A stretch of 64,000 nucleotides of DNA, taken from NCBI GenBank assembly GCA_019752375.1, contig JAIEMG010000060.1, positions 1 to 64,000 on the forward strand, in the 5' to 3' direction. This DNA comes from Gemmataceae bacterium (GTDB lineage Bacteria > Planctomycetota > Planctomycetia > Gemmatales > Gemmataceae). Of the stretch, positions 41,578 to 50,115 are shown in pieces (position 1 is the stretch's first letter; every line of letters starts with the position of its first letter). The position numbers were made by a program, and so were the translations under genes. Below the pieces are notes generated by a model. The model made no database searches. It saw only the letters and a list, made by a program, of their open reading frames with translations, and had not been told where the DNA came from.

Positions 41578-42597
41578 ATGGCCTTCCGTGCATTCCTGAT
41601 TCGCGCCGGTGGCGGCCTGCTCGCATGGTTCGCCGTTGCTCCGCTGCTTCATGCGCAGGGCTATGAGGAGACCAAGGAGCGTGCCGGCGACGTCGTGCTC
41701 AAACTCCATCTGGACCGCGTTACGTTGCCGCTGTCGGGCCACCTTCACCTGACGGTCAACATCGAAGGCCCCGCGCCGCTGGAAGTCGAGGCAATCCGCG
41801 AGATGGTGGCGTCGCGTGAGTGGGAAGAAAGTCCCGTCGCCGATCCCGAACTTTCCAAGCTGTCGAACAATCGCATGCGCTGGCGTCAGACGTTTCGCCT
41901 CGAGCCGCTCCAGAAGGGAAAGCTGGAACTGCCGATCAACGACGTCTACTTCCGTGCCGGTCCGAAGCCGGACAAGGGTAACTGGGAGTGGGTCCGGCAG
42001 GCGTGGAAGCCGATGAACGTCGAGGTGACGAGCGCCGTTTCCGTCGCGTCGTTGGACGAAATCAAGGACATCACGCCGATTGTGACCTGGCCCGAAGAGC
42101 CAAGGGCAGAGACGTGGAAGTGGGCCGCGGCGGGTGGTGGGGCCACTGTGATGGGACTCGGGGTTGCGGTTTGGCTGCGGCGTCGAAAGCGAAGTCGGCC
42201 GGTTGTCGAATTGCCGCCACATCAATGGGCGTTGCGCGAGTTCGAACGTATGGAAGCGCTCGACCTGGCGGGTTCGCGCGAGGTCGAGCGCTTCCATACG
42301 CTGCTGTCCGACGTGCTGCGTCGCTATATCGAGCTGCGTTTTGGGCTCCGCGCTCCCGAGCAGACGACGCCCGAGTTTCTCGAAGGGCTGCGACGGTCAT
42401 CCGCGTTGCCTGCGGCCCAGCAAGAGCAACTTCGCGACTTCCTGCAGCGCTGCGACCTGGCCAAGTTCGCCCGCGCCGATTACTCGGTGCGCGAATGCCA
42501 GGCTGCCGCCGCGATGGCGCGCACGTTTGTCGAGCAGACCGTGCCGCAGCCCAAGTCGGGCGCGGAGAGGAACGGGGAGCTTGTGACACACCCGTAA
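41578..42597 (+). CDS. BatD/DUF4381-like exported protein
   Basis: 339 residues. Signal peptide (MAFRAFLIRAGGGLLAWFAV, ends before QGYEETKER), a beta-rich extracytoplasmic domain (about 35-180), a transmembrane helix around 180-205 (GGATVMGLGVAVWLRRRKR), and a helical cytoplasmic tail (about 220-325) with ERFHTLLSDVLRRYIELRF. This is the arrangement of BatD-type aerotolerance proteins that work with DUF58. AGGAGG (41561-41566) lies 11 nt before the ATG; a GTG at 41569 is only 2 nt away from it and less likely. A perfect inverted repeat lies inside the gene at 42247-42300. Confidence 0.72.
   Translation: MAFRAFLIRAGGGLLAWFAVAPLLHAQGYEETKERAGDVVLKLHLDRVTLPLSGHLHLTVNIEGPAPLEVEAIREMVASREWEESPVADPELSKLSNNRMRWRQTFRLEPLQKGKLELPINDVYFRAGPKPDKGNWEWVRQAWKPMNVEVTSAVSVASLDEIKDITPIVTWPEEPRAETWKWAAAGGGATVMGLGVAVWLRRRKRSRPVVELPPHQWALREFERMEALDLAGSREVERFHTLLSDVLRRYIELRFGLRAPEQTTPEFLEGLRRSSALPAAQQEQLRDFLQRCDLAKFARADYSVRECQAAAAMARTFVEQTVPQPKSGAERNGELVTHP
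42247..42300. repeat. perfect 20-bp inverted repeat inside a coding gene
   Basis: Arms cgtatggaagcgctcgacct (42247-42266) and its exact complement (42281-42300) enclose 14 nt. It encodes part of the ERMEALDLAGSREVERFHT segment of the BatD-like protein, in frame on both arms. Confidence 0.85.
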
Positions 42598-42599
42598 CG

Positions 42600-44240
42600 T
42601 CAGGCTTTCACTTCCTCGGGAATCATCTTCGGGTCCGGCACGGCGTTGGACTTCGGCTCGAACCACTCCGACTTGAACTCGATGCGTTCGTGGTTCTTCA
42701 TGGCCAGGTTCGCGGTCAACGCGATGATGGCGTCGGCCATCGCGACCTTGCCGTGGCAGCGCGGTTCTAGACGCCACCTGGTCTTTTCATCCGGCGATTC
42801 GGCCTGCTGGTGCATGCGGATGCAGTAGGCGAAGTGCTCCATTTCCTCGCGATATCCCCGGCTAACGGGCCCGCTGCCCATCGCGGTCTGGCCGACCGCC
42901 TGCGCTTGCCGGGCTGGGCCGCCGCTGGTCGCCGAGGCGTCAAGCACGGGCTGTCCGCCGCCGCCGGCCGTTACGGTTACCGCGGTCGATCGGCCGACGA
43001 CTCCACCACCCCGCTCTTGATAGAGCATTGCCTTCTGCTCCTCCTCCACCACCAGGGTGCCGCGCGTACCCATCACGCACTCTCCGTAGGGCTCGAACGA
43101 GTTGGTGTTGATCGAGGAGTAGGTGACGATGACGACGTCGTTCTTGTCCTTGATTTCCTTGCGGCCCGGATCGCCGTAGTAGTTCTTGCCAGGAAACTCG
43201 AAGGTGACGAAGACGTGGTCCTCGACCTCGCGGTCGTCGTGATAGAAGATCTTGCCGCCATACCCGGTGACTGCCAGCGGATGGACCTTGCCAAGAAAGA
43301 TCGAGCAGGCATCGAGTTGATGGCTGCCAAGTTCCGCCATCAGGCCGCCGCCGGTGCGATTATAGAGCCGCCAGCGGACCAATTCCTCCATGTTCTTGTA
43401 CCCGAGTTGCCTGATGCGGCTTTCCAGTGCGGCCCGATCCTTGTCGGCGATAGGCGGCCGCCAGCTGTCGCGCAGCATCGGCTGTCCGGTCTGCGGGTCC
43501 TTGCCACCGCCGTCCGCCGGCCAGCTGTTGTTGCGGTGCCACAAGGCCCGGATGTGCTTGATGTCGCCCAGCACGCCCGATTTGAGCACTTCGAGGCCAT
43601 GCGCGTAGAGCAGGCTATAGTGGCGCTGGTGGCCAATTGCCAGGATGCGGTCGGTGTCCTCCGCGGTCTGGATCATGTCCTTGCACTGGGTCACGTTCCA
43701 GGCCATCAGCTTCTCGCACAGGACGTGCTTGCCGGCCTTCATGCAATCGATGGCCGCCGGCGCGTGCAGGTGCAACGGCAGGGCAATTACGACGGCCTCG
43801 ATGTCCTTGCGCTCGTCCAGCATCTTCTTGTAGTCGTCGAACACCTGGATCTTTTTCTCGGCGTCTTCGCCGTAGATACGCCGGAATCCCTTGCGAATGT
43901 GATTGGGCTGGCCCTCGAAGATACGCTTTTGATTGGTCGGCCGGATATCGCAGATTGCGACGAACTCCAAGTAGTTGGGATTGTGCTCACCAACCAGGAC
44001 GCCGCCCTCGTCACCGGCGCCGATGAGCGCCGCCTTGACCGGCTTGCCCTGGACCTTGCTAAACTCGTAGCCAAAGTAAGCAGCGGCAGCGACCGGTGTC
44101 ACCGCGGCGGCCGAGACCAAGCCCTTCATGAAATCGCGGCGCGTGACGGCCTTGTCGCCGCCGCCCGCCAGGCTGCCGACGGCGCGCTCGAAGTTCGCCT
44201 TGCCGATATCCTTCTGCTCGGAGGTCAGGTCAATCGCCAT
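42600..44240 (-). CDS. Tat-exported Gfo/Idh/MocA-family oxidoreductase
   Basis: 546 residues from the ATG at 44240. A twin-arginine signal (TRRDFMKGLVSAAAVTPVAA) precedes a Rossmann domain: VKAALIGAGDEGGVLVGEHN, VALPLHLHAPAAIDCMKAGK, and HVLCEKLMAWNVTQCKDM, the EKP-like motif. The C-terminal half contains GSHQLDACSIFLGKVHPL. These exported family members are numerous in planctomycetes and are thought to act on sugars or glycans; the exact substrate is unknown. Its start overlaps the end of the upstream DoxX gene by 11 nt. The convergent BatD-like gene ends 2 nt away. Confidence 0.88.
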   Translation of the reverse strand: MAIDLTSEQKDIGKANFERAVGSLAGGGDKAVTRRDFMKGLVSAAAVTPVAAAAYFGYEFSKVQGKPVKAALIGAGDEGGVLVGEHNPNYLEFVAICDIRPTNQKRIFEGQPNHIRKGFRRIYGEDAEKKIQVFDDYKKMLDERKDIEAVVIALPLHLHAPAAIDCMKAGKHVLCEKLMAWNVTQCKDMIQTAEDTDRILAIGHQRHYSLLYAHGLEVLKSGVLGDIKHIRALWHRNNSWPADGGGKDPQTGQPMLRDSWRPPIADKDRAALESRIRQLGYKNMEELVRWRLYNRTGGGLMAELGSHQLDACSIFLGKVHPLAVTGYGGKIFYHDDREVEDHVFVTFEFPGKNYYGDPGRKEIKDKNDVVIVTYSSINTNSFEPYGECVMGTRGTLVVEEEQKAMLYQERGGGVVGRSTAVTVTAGGGGQPVLDASATSGGPARQAQAVGQTAMGSGPVSRGYREEMEHFAYCIRMHQQAESPDEKTRWRLEPRCHGKVAMADAIIALTANLAMKNHERIEFKSEWFEPKSNAVPDPKMIPEEVKA

Positions 44241-45483
44241 TGGTGGATTCCCTTGGAGTAGGAGAGTGCGGGGTGATGGCCGCCGGCTCGGCACCGACCG
44301 GCAGCGGCGCGGCGCCGTTTTCCGGCGCCAGGTCCGGACGCGGCGTCAACCGGCCGGCATCGCGAATGACGGCCGGACGCGACGGCGACTTGCGCCAGCG
44401 AAACGGATTGAGAAACTGCACAAGCCCATCGAGCCCGACCCAGCACCCGCTGTACGTCGTCGCCAACGCCAGGAGCGCCAGCATCTCGATGATGTTTTTG
44501 TTGATGAACAGGTACGTCCCTTCCGCGCGAGGATTGGCCGGCAAACCGGGCAGTGCAGGCAATGCCAGCGTGAACATCAGCAGGAAGACCGCACCGCCGA
44601 CGCAGGCGAGTCGCGTGAACAGGCCGAGCAACAAACAGAGGCCGACTGCGGTCAGTCCGTAGCGGACGATGGCATCGGCCCATTCGCGCTCCGTCCATTG
44701 CCGCCAGTGCAGTGGAGCGCTCGGCGCCAGCGGTCCTGCACGTTCTTTCTGCTCCGCGGTCAGGACCGATTGCAACTCCTTCTGCATATCCTTGGTGCGA
44801 CTGTCCATGTCCTTACGCAGGTCGACCAGTACACGGTTCGCGTCGCCCTTGGCGGTGCTTAGTTTTGCGCTCAGGTCCGGGCTGAACGTCGCAAGTTCCT
44901 CGTCTTGCAGCTCGCGCGCCTTCTTGCGCGAGGCAACCTTGGCATTGTCGCCGGGGGTGAATAGCGGCACCCAGACGTCCTGAAGCTCGTGGACCTTGGC
45001 GATTTTCGTGCGATACTCGTCCACGCGTTGCGGCAACGTCATGTCCTGCTCGAACGTGACGCCGTAGCCTTCGCGCTTGACCTTCTTGCCGCCGTCGGTG
45101 CCAAGCAGCCAACGGACGTACTGGTCTTTTTGCTGCTGTAGTTTTGTTTCAGCGAGGGTGCGCTGCGTGGCATCGAGGCCATAGTGGTCGGTGAAGCGCT
45201 GAAGATAGGCGTCCCATTCCACGACTTGCGCACCGGGCATGCGTTGGTTCAACGGGATTTGCGACAGGTCGGTGCCGTGCGGCAATTGCAGCGGAGTCAA
45301 GCGTTCAATGAGCGGTTCGCCGGCCAGGTTGCGGAATTGCGGCGCCAGCGGGCCGACGGCTTCGCGTAGATAGCCGGCGCTCGTCCAGTTTTCCTTGTTC
45401 AGCTTCTCCAGTCCCTCGAAGAAGAAGTGCCAGCCGATCGCCAGCCGCAGCAGCACCAGGAACACAGGAGTGAATCGCGTCAT
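44230..45483 (-). CDS. DoxX-family membrane protein with large extracytoplasmic insertion
   Basis: 417 residues, far longer than a typical DoxX (about 130-150). An N-terminal helix with LRLAIGWHFFFEGLEKL is followed by about 240 residues of soluble, charged, helical sequence (about 30-270) before three further helices (VRYGLTAVGLCLLLGLFTRL, VFLLMFTLALPALPGL, MLALLALATTYSGCWVGL). DoxX proteins take part in quinone-linked redox or detoxification. It overlaps the downstream oxidoreductase gene by 11 nt, so it may deliver or accept electrons or a cofactor for it; that is a guess. Confidence 0.75.
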   Translation of the reverse strand: MTRFTPVFLVLLRLAIGWHFFFEGLEKLNKENWTSAGYLREAVGPLAPQFRNLAGEPLIERLTPLQLPHGTDLSQIPLNQRMPGAQVVEWDAYLQRFTDHYGLDATQRTLAETKLQQQKDQYVRWLLGTDGGKKVKREGYGVTFEQDMTLPQRVDEYRTKIAKVHELQDVWVPLFTPGDNAKVASRKKARELQDEELATFSPDLSAKLSTAKGDANRVLVDLRKDMDSRTKDMQKELQSVLTAEQKERAGPLAPSAPLHWRQWTEREWADAIVRYGLTAVGLCLLLGLFTRLACVGGAVFLLMFTLALPALPGLPANPRAEGTYLFINKNIIEMLALLALATTYSGCWVGLDGLVQFLNPFRWRKSPSRPAVIRDAGRLTPRPDLAPENGAAPLPVGAEPAAITPHSPTPRESTNGD

Positions 45484-45507
45484 GGGAGAGCCGGGACAGG
45501 AGGTTAA

Positions 45508-46551
45508 TCAAAGGTTTGGCGGCGACAGATTGACCACGTCGAGGGCGAGTCCAAGGAGCACGGGCCGGGCGGCACCACCGGCGGGCAGGAGCAGTGCACC
45601 AATTTGCGGATGCGAATCGCAGTAGGCGCGAGCCTTATCGACACCGAGGACGAAGAATGCCGTTGCCAGGGCGTCGGCTTCCGCGGCGTTGGGGGCGATG
45701 ACCGTTGCACTTGCCATGCCCTCGGCCGGCCAGCCGATACGCGGGTCGAGGATATGGCCCAGCTTTCGACCGTTATATTCCAGATGCTGGAAGGTGGCTG
45801 CGGAAGTCCCCAGCGCCCGATTCCGCAGCCGCACCACCGCCAGCCGTCGCGGTTCCCACGGGTGCGCCACGCCGACCAGCCAGCCGCGGTCATCGGTTGG
45901 GTCGGTCCCGATAGCATAAACGCTGCTATGGCCGCCGTGCAACAGGCCAGGCGAGGCGCTGTGATTCCGTCGCAGCGAATCGGCAACACGGTCCAATGCA
46001 TATCCCTTGCCGATGCTGCCCAGATTGACTTCCAAGCCGCGCCGCCCGAAGCGCACGGCCCGGCGCTGATCGTCGAATTCCAGTTGAGCGCTGCCGACAC
46101 GTTTGAGTACTTCGGCCCGCTCTTCGGGAGCAGGCACGCGGCCCGCCCGGCGATAGAATCCCCAGGCCTTGATGAGCGCGCCCATGGTGACGTCGAATGC
46201 GCCGCCCGTTTCTTCGCACAGGCGGGCCGAACGACGCAGCAGGAAGAAGAGGTTCTCTTCGAGCGACACCCAACCCTCCGCGGCGCCGCGGTTCAACCGG
46301 CTGACTTCGCTGCTGTCGCGGTAGACCGTCAGTTGATCCTCGAGCCGGTCGATCTGGTCCAGGGCTGATTCCGCAATGGATGTGGCGTCGGGCGTGCCGA
46401 ACGGGAGCACCACTTCGAAGCGTGTCGCCATTGCTTCACGCGAGTAGCGGAGCAATGCCAGTTCCTGGGGCGTGTCGCGCGGAGGGGGTTCGGGGGCGTG
46501 CAAGGCGCCGACGACATTGATCAGGTCAGGGAGGAAATCGCGGCGGTTCAT
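45508..46551 (-). CDS. apbE: FAD:protein FMN transferase (ApbE)
   Basis: 347 residues. After a short twin-Arg-like start (MNRRDFLPDL) it has EAMATRFEVVLPFG, a long central part with LEVNLGSIGKGYALDRVADS, and the C-terminal ILDPRIGWPAEGMASATVIA and AEADALATAFFVLG, all characteristic of ApbE. The enzyme transfers FMN from FAD to a Thr in target proteins such as NqrB or RnfG. Its presence next to the DoxX and Gfo/Idh genes suggests an extracytoplasmic flavoprotein link. No clear Shine-Dalgarno at the ATG. Confidence 0.9.
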   Translation of the reverse strand: MNRRDFLPDLINVVGALHAPEPPPRDTPQELALLRYSREAMATRFEVVLPFGTPDATSIAESALDQIDRLEDQLTVYRDSSEVSRLNRGAAEGWVSLEENLFFLLRRSARLCEETGGAFDVTMGALIKAWGFYRRAGRVPAPEERAEVLKRVGSAQLEFDDQRRAVRFGRRGLEVNLGSIGKGYALDRVADSLRRNHSASPGLLHGGHSSVYAIGTDPTDDRGWLVGVAHPWEPRRLAVVRLRNRALGTSAATFQHLEYNGRKLGHILDPRIGWPAEGMASATVIAPNAAEADALATAFFVLGVDKARAYCDSHPQIGALLLPAGGAARPVLLGLALDVVNLSPPNL

Positions 46552-46561
46552 GGATCAAACG

Positions 46562-46621
46562 GCTTAGCCGCGATCCGCGGAAAAGCGTGAGTGGACGCTC
46601 CCCCGCGAGTCGCGGCTAAGC
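46562..46621. repeat. 60-nt palindromic repeat upstream of apbE
   Basis: Outer arms gcttagccgcga (46562-46573) and tcgcggctaagc (46610-46621) are exact complements; inner ccgcgg/cccgcga sequence pairs after a one-base shift, and agcgt/acgct closes a central hairpin. It lies between apbE and the DUF4912 gene, both minus-strand. REP/MITE-like, or a terminator for the DUF4912 gene. Confidence 0.65.
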
Positions 46622-46641
46622 AAAAATGAGGATTGCGCGCG

Positions 46642-47793
46642 TCACTCGTTCACGTCGTGAATCATCGGCTCCAGTTGCTTCGTGTTGCGTTCGACGGCCA
46701 GGACGATGGTGCGTTCCTCGACGCCATCGCCCGACGCGGCAACGGCCGGGATGATCTGCCGGCTGTCCGGCAGACTGAACCGCATCGTGAAGGTGCCATC
46801 GGGCCGCAATTTGACCGGCTCCCCCTGGAGCGTTACCCGCGCGGTGGGTTCGGTCGCGCCGTACACGATCAACTCGGCATCGAGCTGGAACCAGAACTTG
46901 CGCTGCTTGCCGGGCGGATAGGCGCCGGAGCCGAAGCTGGTGACGGCCGGCGAGCCCATCGGTCGGCGCAGCCGTTCCTCGAAGAGCTGCTTGAGCTCGA
47001 GGCTGCTGGCGGTGGGATCGAAGCCGCCGGACATGGCGTAGATACGGTCGGCCTGCTTGGTGTCGATGTCGGACCAGTTTTCGTCAATGAGGTCGGTCAC
47101 GTTGGCCCGCGGCGTCATGACGACGTTGGAGCGAGCGATCACGTAGAAGCGGCCGCGCTTCGAGAGATAGCCGATGTCCACGCGGAAGGACTTGGGCGGA
47201 CTGCCGACTTCGATGTACCAGTTGTTGCAGCCGCCGTGAATGTCGATGTCGCGGAGGATTGACTCGGACGTGCTGGTCGTATCGTGGCTGCTGACGTCGA
47301 GGAGACGCAGGATCGGACGAGCACCATGCCATTCCTGTCCCAGCGCCGATTCGGCCCGCGCAATAGCGTTGCGGGTCAGTTCCCAATAGGCGTGCAGCCA
47401 GAACGGGTCGCGGACCATGACAACGATGCGGTCCTTACCGTAACCGTGGGGCAGATGCTTGGGCACCTTCGCGGACAGGTCGCGGGTGGGCACCCCCACG
47501 TCGTACTTGCTGCGTTCGACCTGTTCTTCCGCCGAGGGGCTTCCGGAAGTGTTTCGCGCGGCCGCAGCTTGGTGCCGGGGCCGCGCCTTGCCGTTCTTTT
47601 CCGGAGCCGGCTTGGCCTCGGCGGTCTGAACCTTGACCTTGGTTGCTTTCTTTGTGGCGGGCTTGGACTTGGAGGGGGTCAGCGCCTTGACCAACTCGTC
47701 CTTTTCCATTGTTTTCCAGCCGCTGATGCCCTTCTTCCGCGCCATCTCGGCCAAGACCTTCCTGGTACAGGCCCCCAACTGGTCTTTCGTCAT
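46642..47793 (-). CDS. DUF4912-domain protein with N-terminal Rho_N/SAP-like domain
   Basis: 383 residues from the ATG at 47793 (GGAG 8 nt upstream). Residues 1-45 (MTKDQLGACTRKVLAEMARK...GWKTMEKDELVKAL) look like the helical Rho_N/SAP-type nucleic-acid-binding domain. A Lys/Ala-rich linker follows, then the DUF4912 domain, GYGKDRIVVMVRDPFWLHAY and IDIHGGCNNWYIEVGSPP, which carries an incomplete carbohydrate-binding-like beta fold. The C-terminus holds a second beta domain (LRPDGTFTMRFSLPDSRQII). It has a leader of nearly 400 nt with a promoter and an internal terminator (see 48018-48216). Confidence 0.78.
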   Translation of the reverse strand: MTKDQLGACTRKVLAEMARKKGISGWKTMEKDELVKALTPSKSKPATKKATKVKVQTAEAKPAPEKNGKARPRHQAAAARNTSGSPSAEEQVERSKYDVGVPTRDLSAKVPKHLPHGYGKDRIVVMVRDPFWLHAYWELTRNAIARAESALGQEWHGARPILRLLDVSSHDTTSTSESILRDIDIHGGCNNWYIEVGSPPKSFRVDIGYLSKRGRFYVIARSNVVMTPRANVTDLIDENWSDIDTKQADRIYAMSGGFDPTASSLELKQLFEERLRRPMGSPAVTSFGSGAYPPGKQRKFWFQLDAELIVYGATEPTARVTLQGEPVKLRPDGTFTMRFSLPDSRQIIPAVAASGDGVEERTIVLAVERNTKQLEPMIHDVNE

Positions 47794-48017
47794 GGGACAA
47801 CTCCGTCGGCACCTGTCCGCAACAGGCACATGGTTAGAACCAGGGACAACATCCTTGTGGTTGTTCCAGGCTCCCGGAGTTCCTTTCCAGGGAGTGATGC
47901 AGGACTCTTTTCGGTCGCGGCGGACAGTCCCGAAACGGGATTGCCGCGGCATTCAGCAGGAAGGCAGCAGCGATTCGACCGTGCCGGAAGACGGGCGTTG
48001 GATATTCAGAAGATCGA

Positions 48018-48181
48018 CAAAAAAAGGCAATCCTTCTTGACAAAGAGGGTTGCCTGCTCGTAATCGTACCGCCAACGCAACGCCGAGTGGGGCACCATCG
48101 CGTCCACTGAGGGTGAGGCTGTCGAGTGACGAGGGAGCCATCGTGTCGAGAGTTCCACTGAGTTCAACGTCCCCCCTCCGG
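48018..48181 (-). ncRNA. candidate small RNA or attenuated leader of the DUF4912 gene
   Basis: A promoter (48188-48216) predicts transcription from about 48181; a terminator follows 163 nt later at about 48018. The RNA would start with a G-rich run (ccggagggggg) able to pair with tccctc 40 nt later, and carries two related segments, ctcagtggaactc and ctcagtggacgcg. It also holds an ORF that begins ATGGCTCCCTCG and runs through the terminator, which I regard as weak. It could be a stand-alone sRNA or a terminated leader. No Rfam family recognised. Confidence 0.4.
48019..48055 (-). terminator. Rho-independent terminator in the DUF4912 leader
   Basis: On the minus strand, aggcaaccct and aggattgcct (48046-48055 and 48025-48034) pair in 9 of 10 positions around an 11-nt loop and are followed by seven T (48019-48025). 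It lies 225 nt upstream of the DUF4912 start, with the promoter above it, so it is placed as a leader terminator and not as the end of a gene. Confidence 0.7.
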
Positions 48182-48187
48182 CCTGCC

Positions 48188-48216
48188 ATGCTAAACCACG
48201 ATCCGGCGCTTGTCAA
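48188..48216 (-). promoter_or_regulatory. strong sigma-70-type promoter for the DUF4912 leader
   Basis: Minus strand: perfect TTGACA (48211-48216), 17-nt spacer, TAGCAT (48188-48193), a 4/6 match to TATAAT. Best promoter match noticed in the window. Confidence 0.55.
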
Positions 48217-48542
48217 CGACTATTTCGCACCTGCGCCACGAATTTACGCATAAAAACACATGGTTGGGCCATTCCAACCACGGTTAGCGCCGCTGCCCCA
48301 GAGGCAAAAACCCAATTGCGGCCCCACCATTCCATAGGCCAACCGCTGGCTCCTATACGCTCTCGGGGTAGGATGGGGTTCATCCAGTTCCCATCGCCAT
48401 CCCTCCGGAAGGAGAAACATCAAAACATCACGCGTCATACTGCTGGGTGGCTGACCGTTGACTCGCTCCGTTGGCATCCTTACACTGATCGCTCCGAGCG
48501 TCGAGCGTAACGTCTCGATCCCCTCTTGCCAGGGAGCCGCGG
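48217..48542. other. intergenic, no gene recognised
   Basis: 326 bp with no convincing coding frame. It has several short hairpins (for example ggttgg...ccaacc around 48262-48285) and a GGAAGGAG at about 48410-48417, with no start following in a sensible distance. Probably the promoter region for the gene at 48543. Confidence 0.4.
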
Positions 48543-48953
48543 ATGGCGATTGCAATTAATTTCGACAAAGCGCGGATGGAGCAACTGCTGGATTGTTTGA
48601 ACAAGGGGCGCCCCATCGCCGGCGTCGAATCGGTGGACGACTTCCTGGCGCTCGCCGGTGCTTGCTTCTTCATGGCCATGAGCCAAGGGCCGGAATTGCA
48701 GAAAGGCGTGGACTGGTCGCTGTTGACCCAGGAACCGCCGCCAGACGAAGAAGGCGGCGACACCTTCGTTCCCGAGATTCACGCCGCCATCGAGTATTAC
48801 GCTCAGCTGGCCCTGCTCCTCGCCGACGGCGGCTACGATCAGAGCTTCGAACCGAAGCACAAGGCCATCGTCCTCATCGATGACGGCGACAAGACGGTCA
48901 TTCCCGTCGAAGGCATGCGTGCCGACACCGAGCGGGAAGCCGAAGAAGAGTGA
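48543..48953 (+). CDS. hypothetical acidic protein (136 aa)
   Basis: 136 residues starting [20 protein letters not shown], strongly acidic in the last third. There is a helical N-terminal half with [18 protein letters not shown] and a beta-rich C-terminal half ([20 protein letters not shown]). GGAG lies 7 nt before the ATG. No family recognised. Just 34 nt upstream of the enolase-superfamily gene and possibly co-transcribed. Confidence 0.65.
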   Translation: MAIAINFDKARMEQLLDCLNKGRPIAGVESVDDFLALAGACFFMAMSQGPELQKGVDWSLLTQEPPPDEEGGDTFVPEIHAAIEYYAQLALLLADGGYDQSFEPKHKAIVLIDDGDKTVIPVEGMRADTEREAEEE

Positions 48954-48987
48954 CAATTCCCACCGCAGCCCTTCTCCCCCAAGCACC

Positions 48988-50103
48988 ATGAAGATCACCC
49001 GCGTCGAGCCCATTTACCTGCGTCTTCCTGACATCAATGAACGCTGCGATGGCAGCCAGGACACGCTGGTTGTTCGCGTCTCTACGGATTCGGGAATCGT
49101 CGGCGTCGGCGAGGTCGATTCGTCGCCGGCGGTCGCCAAGGCGGCCATCGAGGCGCCCATGTCGCACAAGATCTGTCGCGGCCTGGCCGAGTGCGTCCTT
49201 GGCGAAGACCCGATCGAGATCGATCGCCTGGTGCATCGCATGTACGAAGGCACGATCTTCATGGGCCGGCAGGGCGCGGTCATCCAGGCCATGAGCGGCG
49301 TCGAGATCGCGCTGTGGGACATCTTCGGCAAGGCGGTCAAGCGGCCTGTCTATCAGCTGCTGGGCGGCGGCTTCCGCAAGAAGTTCCGCGCCTACGCCTC
49401 CATCCTGTTTGGCGACACGCCGAAGGAGACCGAGGAGATCGGCAAGCGCTGGGTCGGCGCCGGCTTCAAGGCGGTGAAGTTCGGTTGGGGACCAATGGGA
49501 CAGAGCGAGGAAAGCGACATCGCTCACGTCCGCGCCGCTCGGCGCGGCATTGGCCCCGATGCGGAGTTGATGATCGACGCCGGCCTGTGCTGGGATACCG
49601 CCACGGCAATCCGGCGCTCCAAGCAGTTCGAGGAGTTCCGCCCCACCTGGCTGGAAGAGCCTCTGCATCCGGACAACGTGGAAGGGTACGGCCGGTTGGT
49701 GGCGCAAAGCCCCATTAAGATCGCCGCGGGCGAGGAGGTCTGCGATATCAAGGAATTTCAGCGTTTGATGGACGTGGGCGGCATCGACGTCGTTCAAGTG
49801 GACGTCACGCGCATGGGCGGACTGGCGCGGTCCAAGCGCGTCGGTTGGGAATCGGCCGAACGCCATCGCCTCTGCGTCAATCACTCGTACAAAACCGGCG
49901 TGAATATCGCCGCGTCGCTGGCCTTTGTGGCCGCCCTGCCCAACAGCCACTACTTCGAGTACTGCGTCGAACAAGGGGCCCTTCGGCAGACGCTGACGAA
50001 GCAGCGCTTTCCCGTCGTTGATGGCGAGATCGGCGTACCGGAGGAGCCTGGCCTGGGTGTCGATCTCCATGAGAGCATCGTCGAGAAATACCGCGTCAAG
50101 TAG
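48988..50103 (+). CDS. mandelate racemase / muconate lactonizing enzyme-type enolase-superfamily protein
   Basis: 371 residues from the ATG at 48988. N-terminal capping domain ([20 protein letters not shown]), then the TIM barrel with the Lys pair as KAVKFGWG near 160, metal ligands in [20 protein letters not shown] and IAAGEEVCD, and the general base in [10 protein letters not shown]. The family abstracts the alpha-proton of a carboxylate; likely a sugar-acid dehydratase or racemase. The active-site residues are intact. It may follow the small acidic gene on one transcript. Confidence 0.9.
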   Translation: MKITRVEPIYLRLPDINERCDGSQDTLVVRVSTDSGIVGVGEVDSSPAVAKAAIEAPMSHKICRGLAECVLGEDPIEIDRLVHRMYEGTIFMGRQGAVIQAMSGVEIALWDIFGKAVKRPVYQLLGGGFRKKFRAYASILFGDTPKETEEIGKRWVGAGFKAVKFGWGPMGQSEESDIAHVRAARRGIGPDAELMIDAGLCWDTATAIRRSKQFEEFRPTWLEEPLHPDNVEGYGRLVAQSPIKIAAGEEVCDIKEFQRLMDVGGIDVVQVDVTRMGGLARSKRVGWESAERHRLCVNHSYKTGVNIAASLAFVAALPNSHYFEYCVEQGALRQTLTKQRFPVVDGEIGVPEEPGLGVDLHESIVEKYRVK

Positions 50104-50115
50104 CAGATCACGGAG

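Noticed and set aside
47953-48216. Open frame across the DUF4912 leader
   Set aside because: It runs through the terminator and promoter, with a poor start; the RNA interpretation is stronger, though a short peptide cannot be excluded.
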